From Mesorhizobium sp. M1D.F.Ca.ET.043.01.1.1 (GTDB taxonomy: Bacteria; Pseudomonadota; Alphaproteobacteria; Rhizobiales; Rhizobiaceae): 64,000 nt of DNA. The notes below the pieces were generated by a model. That model saw only the letters and a program-made list of their open reading frames with translations, was not told where the DNA came from and made no database searches. The stretch lies in NCBI RefSeq assembly GCF_003952385.1, contig NZ_CP034444.1, positions 1,612,001 to 1,676,000 on the forward strand, given 5' to 3'. Numbering within the stretch: the first letter of the stretch is position 1; every line of letters starts with the position of its first letter. The position numbers were made by a program, and so were the translations under genes. Positions 1 to 8,589 of the stretch are shown here, piece by piece.

Positions 1-1361
1 GTCTTCACCGCCACCAGTCGGTCGTAGACGGCTTCGCCGTATGCCTCGCGGACCCGGGCGGGATCTTCGTCGCCGCCGAGGAAGTTGACGTAGACGCCCT
101 CGCGGAAGCGGCCGAGGGCGCCGAAGAACCCCTTTGCCCAGGCAGTGTCCCGGTCGCCGAAGCCCTCGCCGGGCCGCCACACCGCATCGAGGGTGATTGC
201 GTGCGACGCCTGCCGATTGCCGAACGCTGTCCCGCCCTCGGCTACTCGGCTCACCGCCCCCTTGAGATGGAATATAGCCGCGTATGACCGCGGCGATGAA
301 GAAGAGAACGCGTGCTCGATGATCACGTCGATGAGATCGTCGCGGAGCTCGGGGAGGTGGGTGGACTTCCAATAGTAGTTCCAACCATGGGGAACGGTCG
401 AGTCGAGCGCGCTCTGGAATCCCACATACGGTGTGGCCCCAACCAGGTCGACGACAGGGGTCCGGAAAGTGCGAAGCGGGCGCAGCGCCTGCTCACCGTC
501 TCCGATCGGCCCGGCATAGCAGGTACCGACCATCATCACCGGGCGCCAGTGCAGATCCGCGGGTATGACCGGTAGGGGTGGCGCGGCGCCGAACCTCACG
601 ACCGTGCCGAGCTCGTCGGGAGCGTCGCGGACGAAGTCGCGATAGAAGCGGAGAACGTCTCCGGCGTCTGTTGCGTCCCAGATGATGGGCCCCGCCAGGA
701 CGTTGGGCCCGACGGGATGGAGGCGGAATTCGAACGAGGTGACCACGCCGAAGTTGCCGCCACCGCCTCGCAGTGCCCAGAACAGGTCGGGGTGCTCTTG
801 CTCGGATGCCCGCAGCAGCTCGCCGTCGGCCGTCACGATGTCGACAGCAAGGAGGTTGTCGGCCGTGAGGCCGTGCTTGCGCATCAGCCAGCCAACGCCA
901 CCGCCCAGGGTGAGTCCGGCTACTCCGGTGTGGCTCACGATACCGCCGGTGGTGGCCAGACCGTAAGCCTGCGTCTCATGATCGACGTCGCCCCACAGCG
1001 CGCCACCCTGCACCCAGGCCCTGCGGTTGGTGGGGTCGACTCGCACGCCCCTGATGGCCGAGAGGTCAATGACGATTCCATCGTCGCAAACGGCGGTGCC
1101 CGCTACGTTGTGGCCTCCACCGCGTATGGCGATCTCCAGATCGTGGTCGCGGGCGAAACGCACTGCCGCGACCGTGTCGGCGGTGCCGGTGCATCGGGCA
1201 ACCAGCCGCGGGCGCCGGTCTATGGCACCGTTCCAGACTGCGCGGGCGAGGTCGTAATCGGCGTGCTCGGCACTGATCAACCGGCCTCGGAACCCATCGA
1301 TTTCCACGGCGGCTGACTTCGTGCTTGCGCGATCGATCTCCGCGGTTATCGGCGTCGTCAT
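1..1361 (-). CDS. FAD-linked oxidoreductase of the berberine-bridge family, 3' end cut by the window edge
   Basis: The minus-strand frame from ATG 1361 stays open to base 1 (at least 453 codons). It has the architecture of FAD-binding PCMH plus berberine-bridge (BBE) oxidases. His84 in RGGGHNVAG is the expected covalent FAD-attachment residue. The second attachment Cys seen in bicovalent members is absent, because the aligned segment (residues 139-146) reads GGIVSHTG, so a single covalent link is predicted. The C-terminal BBE signature (VYVNFLGGDEDPARVREAYG) is present near bases 30-95, so only a few residues are probably missing. The start is supported by a GGAGGA ribosome-binding site. It diverges from an HxlR regulator, which is its likely controller. 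The substrate is unknown; relatives oxidise sugars, alkaloids or aromatic alcohols. Confidence 0.82.
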   Translation of the reverse strand, partial: MTTPITAEIDRASTKSAAVEIDGFRGRLISAEHADYDLARAVWNGAIDRRPRLVARCTGTADTVAAVRFARDHDLEIAIRGGGHNVAGTAVCDDGIVIDLSAIRGVRVDPTNRRAWVQGGALWGDVDHETQAYGLATTGGIVSHTGVAGLTLGGGVGWLMRKHGLTADNLLAVDIVTADGELLRASEQEHPDLFWALRGGGGNFGVVTSFEFRLHPVGPNVLAGPIIWDATDAGDVLRFYRDFVRDAPDELGTVVRFGAAPPLPVIPADLHWRPVMMVGTCYAGPIGDGEQALRPLRTFRTPVVDLVGATPYVGFQSALDSTVPHGWNYYWKSTHLPELRDDLIDVIIEHAFSSSSPRSYAAIFHLKGAVSRVAEGGTAFGNRQASHAITLDAVWRPGEGFGDRDTAWAKGFFGALGRFREGVYVNFLGGDEDPARVREAYGEAVYDRLVAVK

Positions 1362-1467
1362 CGTTTCCTCCTCCTGTTGAGAGGCAACATCGGACCACGG
1401 CGCAAGGCGGCCGGATAGTCAAAAATCTGGACTTCACAAGCGGAGGCGGGCGCGCAACAGTGGTGTC

Positions 1468-2163
1468 ATGAGGACATACGGCCAGTATTGCCCGATCGCT
1501 CGCGGCGCCGAGATCTTCGCCGAACGCTGGACACCGCTGATCATCCGCAACCTGCACCTGGGCTGCGGAAACTTCAGCGAAATCCTGGAGGGCGCGCCGG
1601 GACTCTCCCATACCCTCCTTTCACAGCGGCTCAAGCAGCTGGAACGACTCGGTGTCATCGAGTCAGCACCCAAGTCCGACGGGCGTGGGCACCATTACGA
1701 GCTCACCTCGGCGGGTCACGCCCTGTTCGGGGTCTGCCAGTCGCTCGGCGAGTGGGGTGCGCGTTGGCTCGAGATCGCCCCCGAGCATCTCGACCCCTTT
1801 GTGGCACTTTGGTCCATGTGCAACGCGCTCCGCCGAGACCGGCTCCCGAATCGACGCGTCGTCATACGTTTCGACTTCACCGGCCGGCCGCATCGAGAGC
1901 GCTACTGGCTGCTCATCGAATTCGGAGACACCGAAATCTGCAAGAGATACCCCGGTTTCGAGGAGGACCTCTACATCACGGCGGAAGCCGAAGCCTTCGT
2001 CAAATGGCACACCGGCCAGCTTAGCTGGACCCAGGCCATTGGCGGCGGCCGGATCCAGCTCGACGGACCGCCGTCGCTGGTAAGAGCCTTCCCTACCTGG
2101 AACGGCCGCAGCATGTTCGCGCATATCAGGCCGGTCTCCCGCGCCGCCACGAGCCCCGCCTGA
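1468..2163 (+). CDS. HxlR-family transcriptional regulator with C-terminal extension
   Basis: The 231-aa product begins with a winged-helix HxlR/MarR-like domain (residues about 8-95). It has the family start pattern YCPIARG...ERWTPLIIRNL and the wing region around GRGHHYELT. HxlR domains are normally 100-120 aa; the remaining 120 residues form an extra domain that resembles SCP2-like ligand-binding extensions. The gene is divergent from the BBE oxidoreductase with 106 bases between starts. That gap carries a small inverted repeat, TGTTG-N5-CAACA (1375-1389), next to the oxidoreductase start, which could be its operator. Repression relieved by the oxidase substrate is inferred from layout only. 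Confidence 0.82.
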   Translation: MRTYGQYCPIARGAEIFAERWTPLIIRNLHLGCGNFSEILEGAPGLSHTLLSQRLKQLERLGVIESAPKSDGRGHHYELTSAGHALFGVCQSLGEWGARWLEIAPEHLDPFVALWSMCNALRRDRLPNRRVVIRFDFTGRPHRERYWLLIEFGDTEICKRYPGFEEDLYITAEAEAFVKWHTGQLSWTQAIGGGRIQLDGPPSLVRAFPTWNGRSMFAHIRPVSRAATSPA

Positions 2164-2342
2164 CATCTTGACAGCGCTGCAGCAGGTTTCCGCCAGTTCG
2201 ACTGGCGAGTTCTGGCCTGACAAGCCCATATCCAGACGTTCAGATCGCAACGCTTGAGGGCTGCGTCCAGTTGAAGATGCGCAGGGAACAACTTAGAAAT
2301 GGTTGAAAGTTGGCCGGCTCTTCGACGAACAGCAACGCCAAC
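2164..2342. other. intergenic spacer between convergent genes
   Basis: The spacer lies between the ends of the HxlR gene and the first GNAT gene. No convincing ORF, terminator hairpin with a T-run, or repeat is seen. Confidence 0.5.
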
Positions 2343-3266
2343 CTACCCGAGGGTTTGGCTCGCAAGGGCATAGGTCTTCGGCATAGCCGAGCCGCCGGCG
2401 GCAAAATCGGCAAGGCGTTTGCCAAGCGACATGGTCAGCACCGTGTCGAAGACCGGCATTCCGGCGTGCGAGAGAAAGGCGGCGAACTCGCCATTGTCCA
2501 CATGGGTGTCGACTCGGAGGAAAGACCCCGAATGATCGACGACATGCGGCCGCACGGTCGCCACGGCGTCGGCATCGCTTTCGGCGACGACCGGCCCTAC
2601 GACATGGCCCCGCCCGAATGGCCTGCAGAGCGCGAAAGCGGTCAGTTTGTTCCCCCTGAAAAGCCCATAGCCGGCCGAATGCGCGAAGAGCTTTTCAATG
2701 AGCGCTGACCGCCTTACGCCGAATCCCGCCGCGTCGAGCGCGATCCCTGCCGGAACATCGCGTGCGTCCAAAGTCCGGATATCGCCGCGCGTCTCCGCCG
2801 GACCGCCCGCTGTCGGCACGCGGGCGATGCCCTGGCATTGATAGACGGTCTTCTCCGGCTGAAAGTCGAGCGAGAGATAAAGCCGCCGCGCTGCACGGGT
2901 CGCGTTGAGACGCAGATCGCGTCCGGCGACATTCTCGAAGACCCGCTTCATCAACCATTGCCCCGCCCCCAGCGTCTGCAGTCGCGGTGAGGTGATGACC
3001 ATTCCGACCGTCGCGAAATCGGCGCCATGCGGGAACCACATGGCCGAGCCGAGAACGCGGCCGATTTCATCGAGCGCCACGAACCCCTGTCCCGATTCGC
3101 GCAGGAATTGCCAGTCCTCGGCCCGATGCGGCCATCCCACAGAGAGCGAGAGGGTGTGCAACCGATCCAGTTCGACCTTTTCGATGTCGCCGATGCGCAT
3201 CGAAAAGGTATCGATTTTCAAGCTTCCGGACGGCTTCAATTTTATGCCTCTGAAAGATTGCTGCAA
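2343..3266 (-). CDS. GNAT-family N-acetyltransferase, two-domain type (copy 1)
   Basis: The product of up to 307 aa has an N-terminal GNAT fold (residues about 25-140) and a C-terminal GNAT-related domain (about 150-290). The acetyl-CoA loop reads VITSPRLQTLGAGQWLMKRV. The landmark WPHRAEDWQ near the N-terminus is almost identical to the paralogue at 12443-13282 (WPHRPQDWQ), and both end in a similar YALA-Q-LG tail. The listed start is a TTG; the internal ATG at 3200 is an alternative but would cut into the first beta strand. It diverges from the M20 deacylase operon. The acceptor substrate is unknown. The pairing of such acetyltransferases with deacylase and aminotransferase genes suggests a role with amine-containing catabolites. 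Confidence 0.75.
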   Translation of the reverse strand: MQQSFRGIKLKPSGSLKIDTFSMRIGDIEKVELDRLHTLSLSVGWPHRAEDWQFLRESGQGFVALDEIGRVLGSAMWFPHGADFATVGMVITSPRLQTLGAGQWLMKRVFENVAGRDLRLNATRAARRLYLSLDFQPEKTVYQCQGIARVPTAGGPAETRGDIRTLDARDVPAGIALDAAGFGVRRSALIEKLFAHSAGYGLFRGNKLTAFALCRPFGRGHVVGPVVAESDADAVATVRPHVVDHSGSFLRVDTHVDNGEFAAFLSHAGMPVFDTVLTMSLGKRLADFAAGGSAMPKTYALASQTLG

Positions 3267-3484
3267 TAAAGGGCGACACGCCGAAGTCCGCCCGTTGCCT
3301 CTGCCAACGCTAACTAAGCAGGCCGGTACGATTTGCTTGAAAGGCGCGCGCCAACGTTAGATTCAACTGAAACACTTCCGCTTTCGGCACGCAATCGCGA
3401 AAGGACGCGCGCACCCTCTGCGGAAATCGAGCAGCTTACGGTCAACTGCACCGATCCCTGCGAACCAACGCCTTGAGGGCTGGA
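3267..3484. promoter_or_regulatory. divergent promoter region between GNAT copy 1 and the M20 operon
   Basis: The 218-base gap between divergent genes must hold promoters for both. No clear -35/-10 pair or inverted repeat could be singled out by eye. A GAGGG ribosome-binding site lies just before ATG 3485. Confidence 0.4.
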
Positions 3485-4609
3485 ATGGACGTCTTCGACA
3501 TCCTCGACCATCTCGTCGCCTTTCCGTCGGTCGCAGGCAGGGCGAACGGTGACATCGCCGGCTGGATCGAAGCCTATCTCGCCGAACACGGTGCACGGGT
3601 CGCCCTGCTGCCAGGGCCAGAAGCAGATCGTTCCAATCTTTTCGCGACGATCGGTCCCGCCGATGTCCCCGGCTACATCCTGTCGGGCCACATGGACGTT
3701 GTTCCCGCTGCCGAGCCTCAATGGAGCTCATCTCCCTTCGCGCTGCGCCGCGAAGGCGAGCGGCTCTACGGGCGCGGCACTACGGACATGAAGGGGTTCC
3801 TTGCCGCAGCGCTCGCGGCTGTGCCGCACCTGGCGGGAATACGCCTGGCCAGACCGATCCACCTTGCCTTCTCTTACGATGAGGAAGTCGGATGCCGCGG
3901 CGTGCCGCACCTGATTGCCCGCCTGGCCGAACTCTGCGCCATGCCGCTCGGCGTCATCGTCGGCGAGCCGAGCGGCATGCGCGCGGTGCGCGGCCACAAG
4001 GGCAAGGCGGCCGCCCGCGTGACCATCCGGGGACGCACCGGCCATTCCTCGCGCCCCGATCTCGGGCTCAACGCCATCCATGCCATGGCCGAGACGCTGA
4101 GCGCGGTCGTGAGCGAAGCCGAGCAGCTGACGCATGGTCCGTTCGACCCGGCCTTCGCGCCGCCCTGCTCCTCGCTGCAGGCGGGTGTGATCGCGGGCGG
4201 ACAATCGGTCAACATCATTCCCGACTATTGCACGCTGGAACTCGAGGCCCGCGCTATACCCGGCGTCGACCCGGCCAGCCTGCTCGCGCCGGTAAGGGCG
4301 CGGGCGGAGGCCTGTGAGGCCAACGGTTTTCGCGTCGAGTGGACGCCGCTAAGCGCCTATCCGGCGCTGTCGCTGCCGCAGGACGCGCCGCTGGCAACGC
4401 TGCTCAGCGAACTGACCGGCGAAGCGCCGCTCGCCGCCGTCAGCTACGGCACGGAAGCCGGGCTCTACCAGGCCGCCGGGCTGGACGCGATCATCTGCGG
4501 CCCCGGCGACATCGGTCGCGCCCACAAGCCGGACGAATACATCCTCGCCAGCGAACTCGCCGCCTGCCAGCGGATGATCGAAGCGCTGGCCGCGCACTGC
4601 TCGGCCTGA
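3485..4609 (+). CDS. M20-family deacylase, acetylornithine deacetylase (ArgE)-like
   Basis: This 374-aa dinuclear zinc hydrolase of the M20/ArgE family removes N-acyl groups from amino acids in the cytoplasm. The metal ligands are visible in order: His69 (SGHMDVVP), Asp101 (GTTDMKG), the catalytic Glu pair in YDEEVG (133-134), GEPSGM, and the C-terminal His in [12 protein letters not shown] 3485 is preferred over an upstream TTG because it follows GAGGGCTGGA. It heads a plus-strand operon with a GhrA-like dehydrogenase 13 bases downstream. Real ArgE acts in arginine synthesis. Here the neighbours are catabolic (aldehyde dehydrogenases, oxidase, GNAT), so a deacylase for an N-acylated amine or amino acid is more likely. 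Confidence 0.8.
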   Translation: MDVFDILDHLVAFPSVAGRANGDIAGWIEAYLAEHGARVALLPGPEADRSNLFATIGPADVPGYILSGHMDVVPAAEPQWSSSPFALRREGERLYGRGTTDMKGFLAAALAAVPHLAGIRLARPIHLAFSYDEEVGCRGVPHLIARLAELCAMPLGVIVGEPSGMRAVRGHKGKAAARVTIRGRTGHSSRPDLGLNAIHAMAETLSAVVSEAEQLTHGPFDPAFAPPCSSLQAGVIAGGQSVNIIPDYCTLELEARAIPGVDPASLLAPVRARAEACEANGFRVEWTPLSAYPALSLPQDAPLATLLSELTGEAPLAAVSYGTEAGLYQAAGLDAIICGPGDIGRAHKPDEYILASELAACQRMIEALAAHCSA

Positions 4610-4622
4610 AGGAGCAACCAGG

Positions 4623-5546
4623 ATGACGTTCCTGTTCAACTCCGATGCGCGGCGCGGCGCGATCTTCGCCGAAGTCTTTGCCCGGGAAATGCCGGACGTC
4701 GCCTTCACCATGGACGCTGCGACGGTCAATCCCGACGTGGTGCGCTATCTCATCACCTGGACGGTGCCGGAAAACCTGGCCCGCTACCGCAATTTGGAAA
4801 TCCTGTTTTCAATCGGTGCCGGCGTCGATCAGTTCCGCTTCGATGCGGTGCCTGCGCATGTGAAGATCGTGCGCATGGTCGAGGAAGGCATCGTGCGCAT
4901 GATGCAGGAATATGTCGCGCTGGCCGTGCTCGCATTGCACCGCAACCTACCGGCCTATCTGGCGCAGCAACGCGCCGGCGAATGGCGCGACATCCCGCAG
5001 CTCCAGGCAGGGTTGCGCCGGATCGGCGTGCTCGGCCTCGGACAGCTCGGGCAGGCTGTCCTCGACCGGCTGAAACCTTTCGGCTTTCCGCTTGCCGGTT
5101 GGAGCCGTTCGCCGCGGCGGATCGAGGGCGTGACCTGCTATCATGGCGAGCCCGGACTGGAGAATATCCTTATGGCCAGCGACGTGCTGGTCTGCCTGCT
5201 GCCGCTCACCCAGGACACGCGCGGTTTCCTCAATGCCGAGCTGTTCGCGAAACTGCCGGAGGGCGCAGCACTAATCCACACCGGCCGGGGGCCGCAACTC
5301 GACCACGCGGCCCTCGTCGCGGCGCTCGACGGCGGTCACCTTTGTGCGGCGATGATCGACGTGACCGATCCTGAACCGCTCCCCGGCGACCACCCGTTCT
5401 GGTCGCATCCGAAGATCATTCTCACCCCGCATGTCGCCAGCGTCACCCAGCCCAAGACCGCCGCGCGCGCCGTCATCGACAACATCAAGCGCCATCGCGC
5501 CGGTCTCGACCCGATCGGGCTCGTCGACCGATCGCGCGGTTATTGA
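4623..5546 (+). CDS. GhrA-like D-2-hydroxyacid dehydrogenase
   Basis: This 307-aa NAD(P)-dependent oxidoreductase resembles glyoxylate/hydroxypyruvate reductase A. The dinucleotide-binding motif GLGQLG lies at residues 138-143, and the catalytic triad is Arg222 (HTGRGPQ), Glu251 (DPEP) and His270 (TPHVASVT). It would reduce a 2-oxoacid such as glyoxylate or hydroxypyruvate, or run in reverse. It sits 13 bases after the M20 gene with a GGAG ribosome-binding site and 24 bases before a cupin gene, so it is co-transcribed. The substrate in this pathway is not shown by the sequence. Confidence 0.82.
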   Translation: MTFLFNSDARRGAIFAEVFAREMPDVAFTMDAATVNPDVVRYLITWTVPENLARYRNLEILFSIGAGVDQFRFDAVPAHVKIVRMVEEGIVRMMQEYVALAVLALHRNLPAYLAQQRAGEWRDIPQLQAGLRRIGVLGLGQLGQAVLDRLKPFGFPLAGWSRSPRRIEGVTCYHGEPGLENILMASDVLVCLLPLTQDTRGFLNAELFAKLPEGAALIHTGRGPQLDHAALVAALDGGHLCAAMIDVTDPEPLPGDHPFWSHPKIILTPHVASVTQPKTAARAVIDNIKRHRAGLDPIGLVDRSRGY

Positions 5547-5570
5547 ATCTCCAACCTGAAAGGCCGTTCC

Positions 5571-5924
5571 ATGTCCCTGCTCAAGACCGTCGATACCGAC
5601 CCGTCCTTCCCGCCACGCCAGGCCAAGGCCCTACCCGAACGGCTGATCGCCGGCGACCCCGCCTTCAAGACCTGGGCGCAGGATGCCGCCAAGGAAGACC
5701 TCGTCCATACCGGCGTCTGGGAGGCGACGCCGGGCGAGACACGCTCGATCAAGGGGGAGACCTTCGAGTTCTGCCACATCCTCTCCGGCGTGGTCGAAAT
5801 CTCCCCGGATGGCGGCCAGCCGGTGACCTACCGTGCCGGCGACAGCTTCGTGATGAAGCCGGGCTTCACCGGCGTTTGGAAGACGATCGAAACCGTGCGC
5901 AAGATCTATGTGACGGTCGGGTAA
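5571..5924 (+). CDS. small cupin protein (copy 1)
   Basis: This 117-aa single-domain cupin (cupin_3/DUF861 type, as in ureidoglycine aminohydrolase) has the pattern ETFEFCHILSG followed by YRAGDSFVMKPGFTGVWKT. A paralogue at 24999-25352 shares the GVWEATPG, RSIKG and MHPGFTGVW-type segments. Such proteins often accompany FAD amine oxidases of the PuuB type; their role is not settled and may be detoxification or isomerisation of reactive amino-aldehyde products. It lies in the M20-GhrA operon. The 147 bases after it may hold a promoter for the aldehyde dehydrogenase. Confidence 0.8.
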   Translation: MSLLKTVDTDPSFPPRQAKALPERLIAGDPAFKTWAQDAAKEDLVHTGVWEATPGETRSIKGETFEFCHILSGVVEISPDGGQPVTYRAGDSFVMKPGFTGVWKTIETVRKIYVTVG

Positions 5925-6071
5925 CCGATGCGCCTGGCGTTCCGCCACCGCGACAGATTTTGCCGTCCCGCGCGGGCTGCACGCAACAATCGTCCGCCGC
6001 GCTTCGCCGAACGACGCATGCTGCTTGCCCGCCCGCGCTAGGCTGCGGCCAACGCTGCTGAGTGGTTGCCC

Positions 6072-7535
6072 ATGAGCCTGAGTTTCGATCCGGACACGGT
6101 TCCCCTGCCCGCCGGCCATTTCATCGGCGGCGAACTGATCGCGGCCGAGGGCGCGATCGAAATGCATCGCCCGTCGGACGGCAAGGCATACGCCGCCTGC
6201 CCCGTGGCCGGCGTGGACATGATCGACCGTGCGGTGGAAAGCGCCAAGGCCGCGCTGAAGGCGAGCAACTGGGGCGGCGTTCGCCCGCGCGAGCGCACCA
6301 GGGCGCTCCAAGCCTGGGCCGACCTGATCGAGGCGGAAGCCGAAACGCTCGCCCGGATCGAGGCGCTGTGCTCGACCCGGCCCATTGGTCAGGTGGTTGC
6401 CGGGGACATCGCCGTTACCGCCGAGCAGATCCGCTTCTTCGCCGAGTTCGCCGACAAGGAAGGCAGCGAACTGGTGCCGACAGACGACGCCAGTCTCGGC
6501 ATGATCGTGAGCGAACCCTATGGCGTGGTCGGCGCCATCACACCCTGGAACTTTCCGATCTCGATGGCGGGATGGAAGCTCGGCCCGGCGCTGGCCGCGG
6601 GCAACGCCGTCGTGCTGAAGCCGTCGGAAATGACGCCCTTCTCGGCTATCCATATGGCAGAGCTCGCGGTCAGGGCCGGCCTGCCGGCAGGGCTGATCAA
6701 TGTGGTCCTGGGCGACGGTCCGACGACCGGCACGGCGCTGACCGGCCATGCCGAGATCGCCAAGATCAGCTTCACCGGCTCGACCCGCGCCGGCTCGGCG
6801 ATCATGGAGAATGTCGCCCGCACCGGCGTCAAGCCGATGACGCTGGAGCTTGGCGGCAAGAGCCCGCAGATCGTCTTCGCCGATGCCGATCTGGGCAAAG
6901 CGGCGACGGCGATCGCAGGCAGCGTCACCTACAACGCCGGCCAGGCCTGCGTGGCCGGCACACGACTGATCGTCGAGAAGAGCGTCGCCGACCGGCTGAC
7001 GGCGGCGATCCTGGAGAAGATGAAGGCAGCCCGGCCCGGCCCGACCTGGGACGAGGCTACCCAGTATTCGCCGATCATCTCGGAGCGGCAGCGTGCGCGC
7101 GTCGACGGCATTGTGCGGGCCGCGGTCGAGGCCGGCGGCGAATGCCTGGCGGGCGGCGTCGCCATGGACAGCACCGGCTATTTCTACCAGCCGACACTGA
7201 TTGCCAATGTCGATCAGAACAATCCGGCGATCGTCGAGGAGATCTTCGGCCCGGTCCTGACCGTCCAGAGCTTCGAGACCGAGGAAGAGGCGCTGACGCT
7301 GTCCAGCCATCCGACCTATGGACTGGCTTCCGGCCTGTTCACCTCCGACCTGTCGCGCACGATGCGTTTCGCGCGTAAGCTCGAAGCGGGCACCGTCTGG
7401 GTCAACCGCTACAGCCGCTCGCGCGACCACATCATGCCGACCGGCGGCTACAAGCGCTCCGGCATCGGCAAGGACCTTGGCCGCGAAGCCTATCTCGCCA
7501 ATCGCAGGACCAAGAGCGTCCTGATCAGCCTGTGA
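6072..7535 (+). CDS. NAD(P)-dependent aldehyde dehydrogenase
   Basis: This 487-aa aldehyde dehydrogenase of normal length oxidises an aldehyde to its acid. Signature elements are TPWNFP (Rossmann entry), FTGSTRAGS, the general-base Glu in LELGGKSP, the nucleophile Cys in NAGQACVAG, and EEIFGPVL near the C-terminus. The start is placed at ATG 6072 rather than the TTG two codons earlier. Eleven bases separate it from the next gene, a tartrate/isopropylmalate-type dehydrogenase. The family is close to gamma-aminobutyraldehyde/betaine-aldehyde dehydrogenases, which fits an amine-oxidase pathway, but the specific aldehyde is unknown. Confidence 0.85.
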   Translation: MSLSFDPDTVPLPAGHFIGGELIAAEGAIEMHRPSDGKAYAACPVAGVDMIDRAVESAKAALKASNWGGVRPRERTRALQAWADLIEAEAETLARIEALCSTRPIGQVVAGDIAVTAEQIRFFAEFADKEGSELVPTDDASLGMIVSEPYGVVGAITPWNFPISMAGWKLGPALAAGNAVVLKPSEMTPFSAIHMAELAVRAGLPAGLINVVLGDGPTTGTALTGHAEIAKISFTGSTRAGSAIMENVARTGVKPMTLELGGKSPQIVFADADLGKAATAIAGSVTYNAGQACVAGTRLIVEKSVADRLTAAILEKMKAARPGPTWDEATQYSPIISERQRARVDGIVRAAVEAGGECLAGGVAMDSTGYFYQPTLIANVDQNNPAIVEEIFGPVLTVQSFETEEEALTLSSHPTYGLASGLFTSDLSRTMRFARKLEAGTVWVNRYSRSRDHIMPTGGYKRSGIGKDLGREAYLANRRTKSVLISL

Positions 7536-7545
7536 AGAGACGCCG

Positions 7546-8589
7546 ATGAAAACCTATTCGATCGCCCTTATCCCTGGTGACGGCATCGGCCGTGATGTCA
7601 CCTCCGCCGCCTGGACGGTGCTGGAAACGGCAGCCAAACATTCCGGCTTTGGTTTGACGGGAACCGAATTCCCCTGGTCCTGCCGCTTCTTCAAGGAGAC
7701 CGGCCGCATGATGCCGCAGGACGGTATCGAGACCTTGCGGGGCTTTGACGCCATCCTTCTTGGCGCCGTCGGCTGGCCGGCGGAGGTGCCGGATGCCGTC
7801 TCGCTCCACGGTCTGCTGCTGCCGATCCGCAAGGCGTTCGTGCAATACGCCAATATCCGCCCGCACCGCCTGCTGCCGGGCGTGACGAGCCCCCTCAGGG
7901 CCGAAAGCTTTGACATCCTTTGCATCCGGGAGAACACCGAAGGCGAGTATTCGGGCGCCGGCGGCCGCGTGCATCAAGGCACTGCGGACGAGGTCGCGGT
8001 CGAGACCTCAATCTTCACCCGCGCCGGCGTCGAGCGCATCCTGCGCTTCGGTTTCGAGCAGGCGCGGACGCGGCGAGGCAAGCTTGCCTCCGTCACCAAA
8101 TCCAACGCGCAGAAATACTCGATGGTGTTCTGGGACGAGGTCACGCGCAAGCTGGCAGCGGAGTACTCTGACGTCACCGTGACCAGCTATCATGTCGACG
8201 CGCTCGCCGCCCGCATGATCATGGCGCCGGAGAGCCTCGACGTGGTCGTCGCCTCCAATCTGTTCGGCGACATCCTGACCGACATCGGCGCAGCGATTCA
8301 GGGCGGGCTCGGCTACGCCGCCTCCGCCAACATCAATCCCGATCGCTCGGCGCCGTCGATGTTCGAGCCGGTGCACGGCTCCGCGCCCGACATCGCCCAT
8401 CTCGGCATCGCCAATCCGATCGCCGCCATCTGGTCCGGCGCGATGATGCTCGAGCACTTGGGCGAAAAAGACGCCGCCGGCCGCGTCATGGAAGCGATCG
8501 AGGCGACAACCGCTCGGGGCCTTGGAACCATTGCCGGCAAGGACAGCACGGACGCCATCACCGCCGCCGTCATCGCGGCGCTCAAATGA
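7546..8589 (+). CDS. isocitrate/isopropylmalate-family dehydrogenase, tartrate/D-malate type
   Basis: This 347-aa NAD-dependent beta-decarboxylating dehydrogenase has LIPGDGIG at residues 8-15, the catalytic Tyr in ENTEGEYSG, a Lys in VTKSNAQKY, the metal-binding Asp in NLFGDILTD, and the adenine-binding EPVHGSAPDI. Its sequence style matches tartrate dehydrogenase/D-malate dehydrogenase (TtuC/DmlA) rather than LeuB, and it is not next to leu genes. It would oxidatively decarboxylate a 2-hydroxyacid. Its stop overlaps the next gene in ATGA, indicating translational coupling. Confidence 0.82.
   Translation: MKTYSIALIPGDGIGRDVTSAAWTVLETAAKHSGFGLTGTEFPWSCRFFKETGRMMPQDGIETLRGFDAILLGAVGWPAEVPDAVSLHGLLLPIRKAFVQYANIRPHRLLPGVTSPLRAESFDILCIRENTEGEYSGAGGRVHQGTADEVAVETSIFTRAGVERILRFGFEQARTRRGKLASVTKSNAQKYSMVFWDEVTRKLAAEYSDVTVTSYHVDALAARMIMAPESLDVVVASNLFGDILTDIGAAIQGGLGYAASANINPDRSAPSMFEPVHGSAPDIAHLGIANPIAAIWSGAMMLEHLGEKDAAGRVMEAIEATTARGLGTIAGKDSTDAITAAVIAALK

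Noticed and set aside
3485..4609. ArgE of arginine biosynthesis
   Set aside because: Catalytic motifs match M20 enzymes in general and the neighbours are catabolic, so the specific name was not given.
5631..7430. Long minus-strand open frame of 599 codons
   Set aside because: It is the antisense shadow of the cupin and aldehyde dehydrogenase genes, lacks any domain and is rich in Arg/His/Gly from GC-rich codons.
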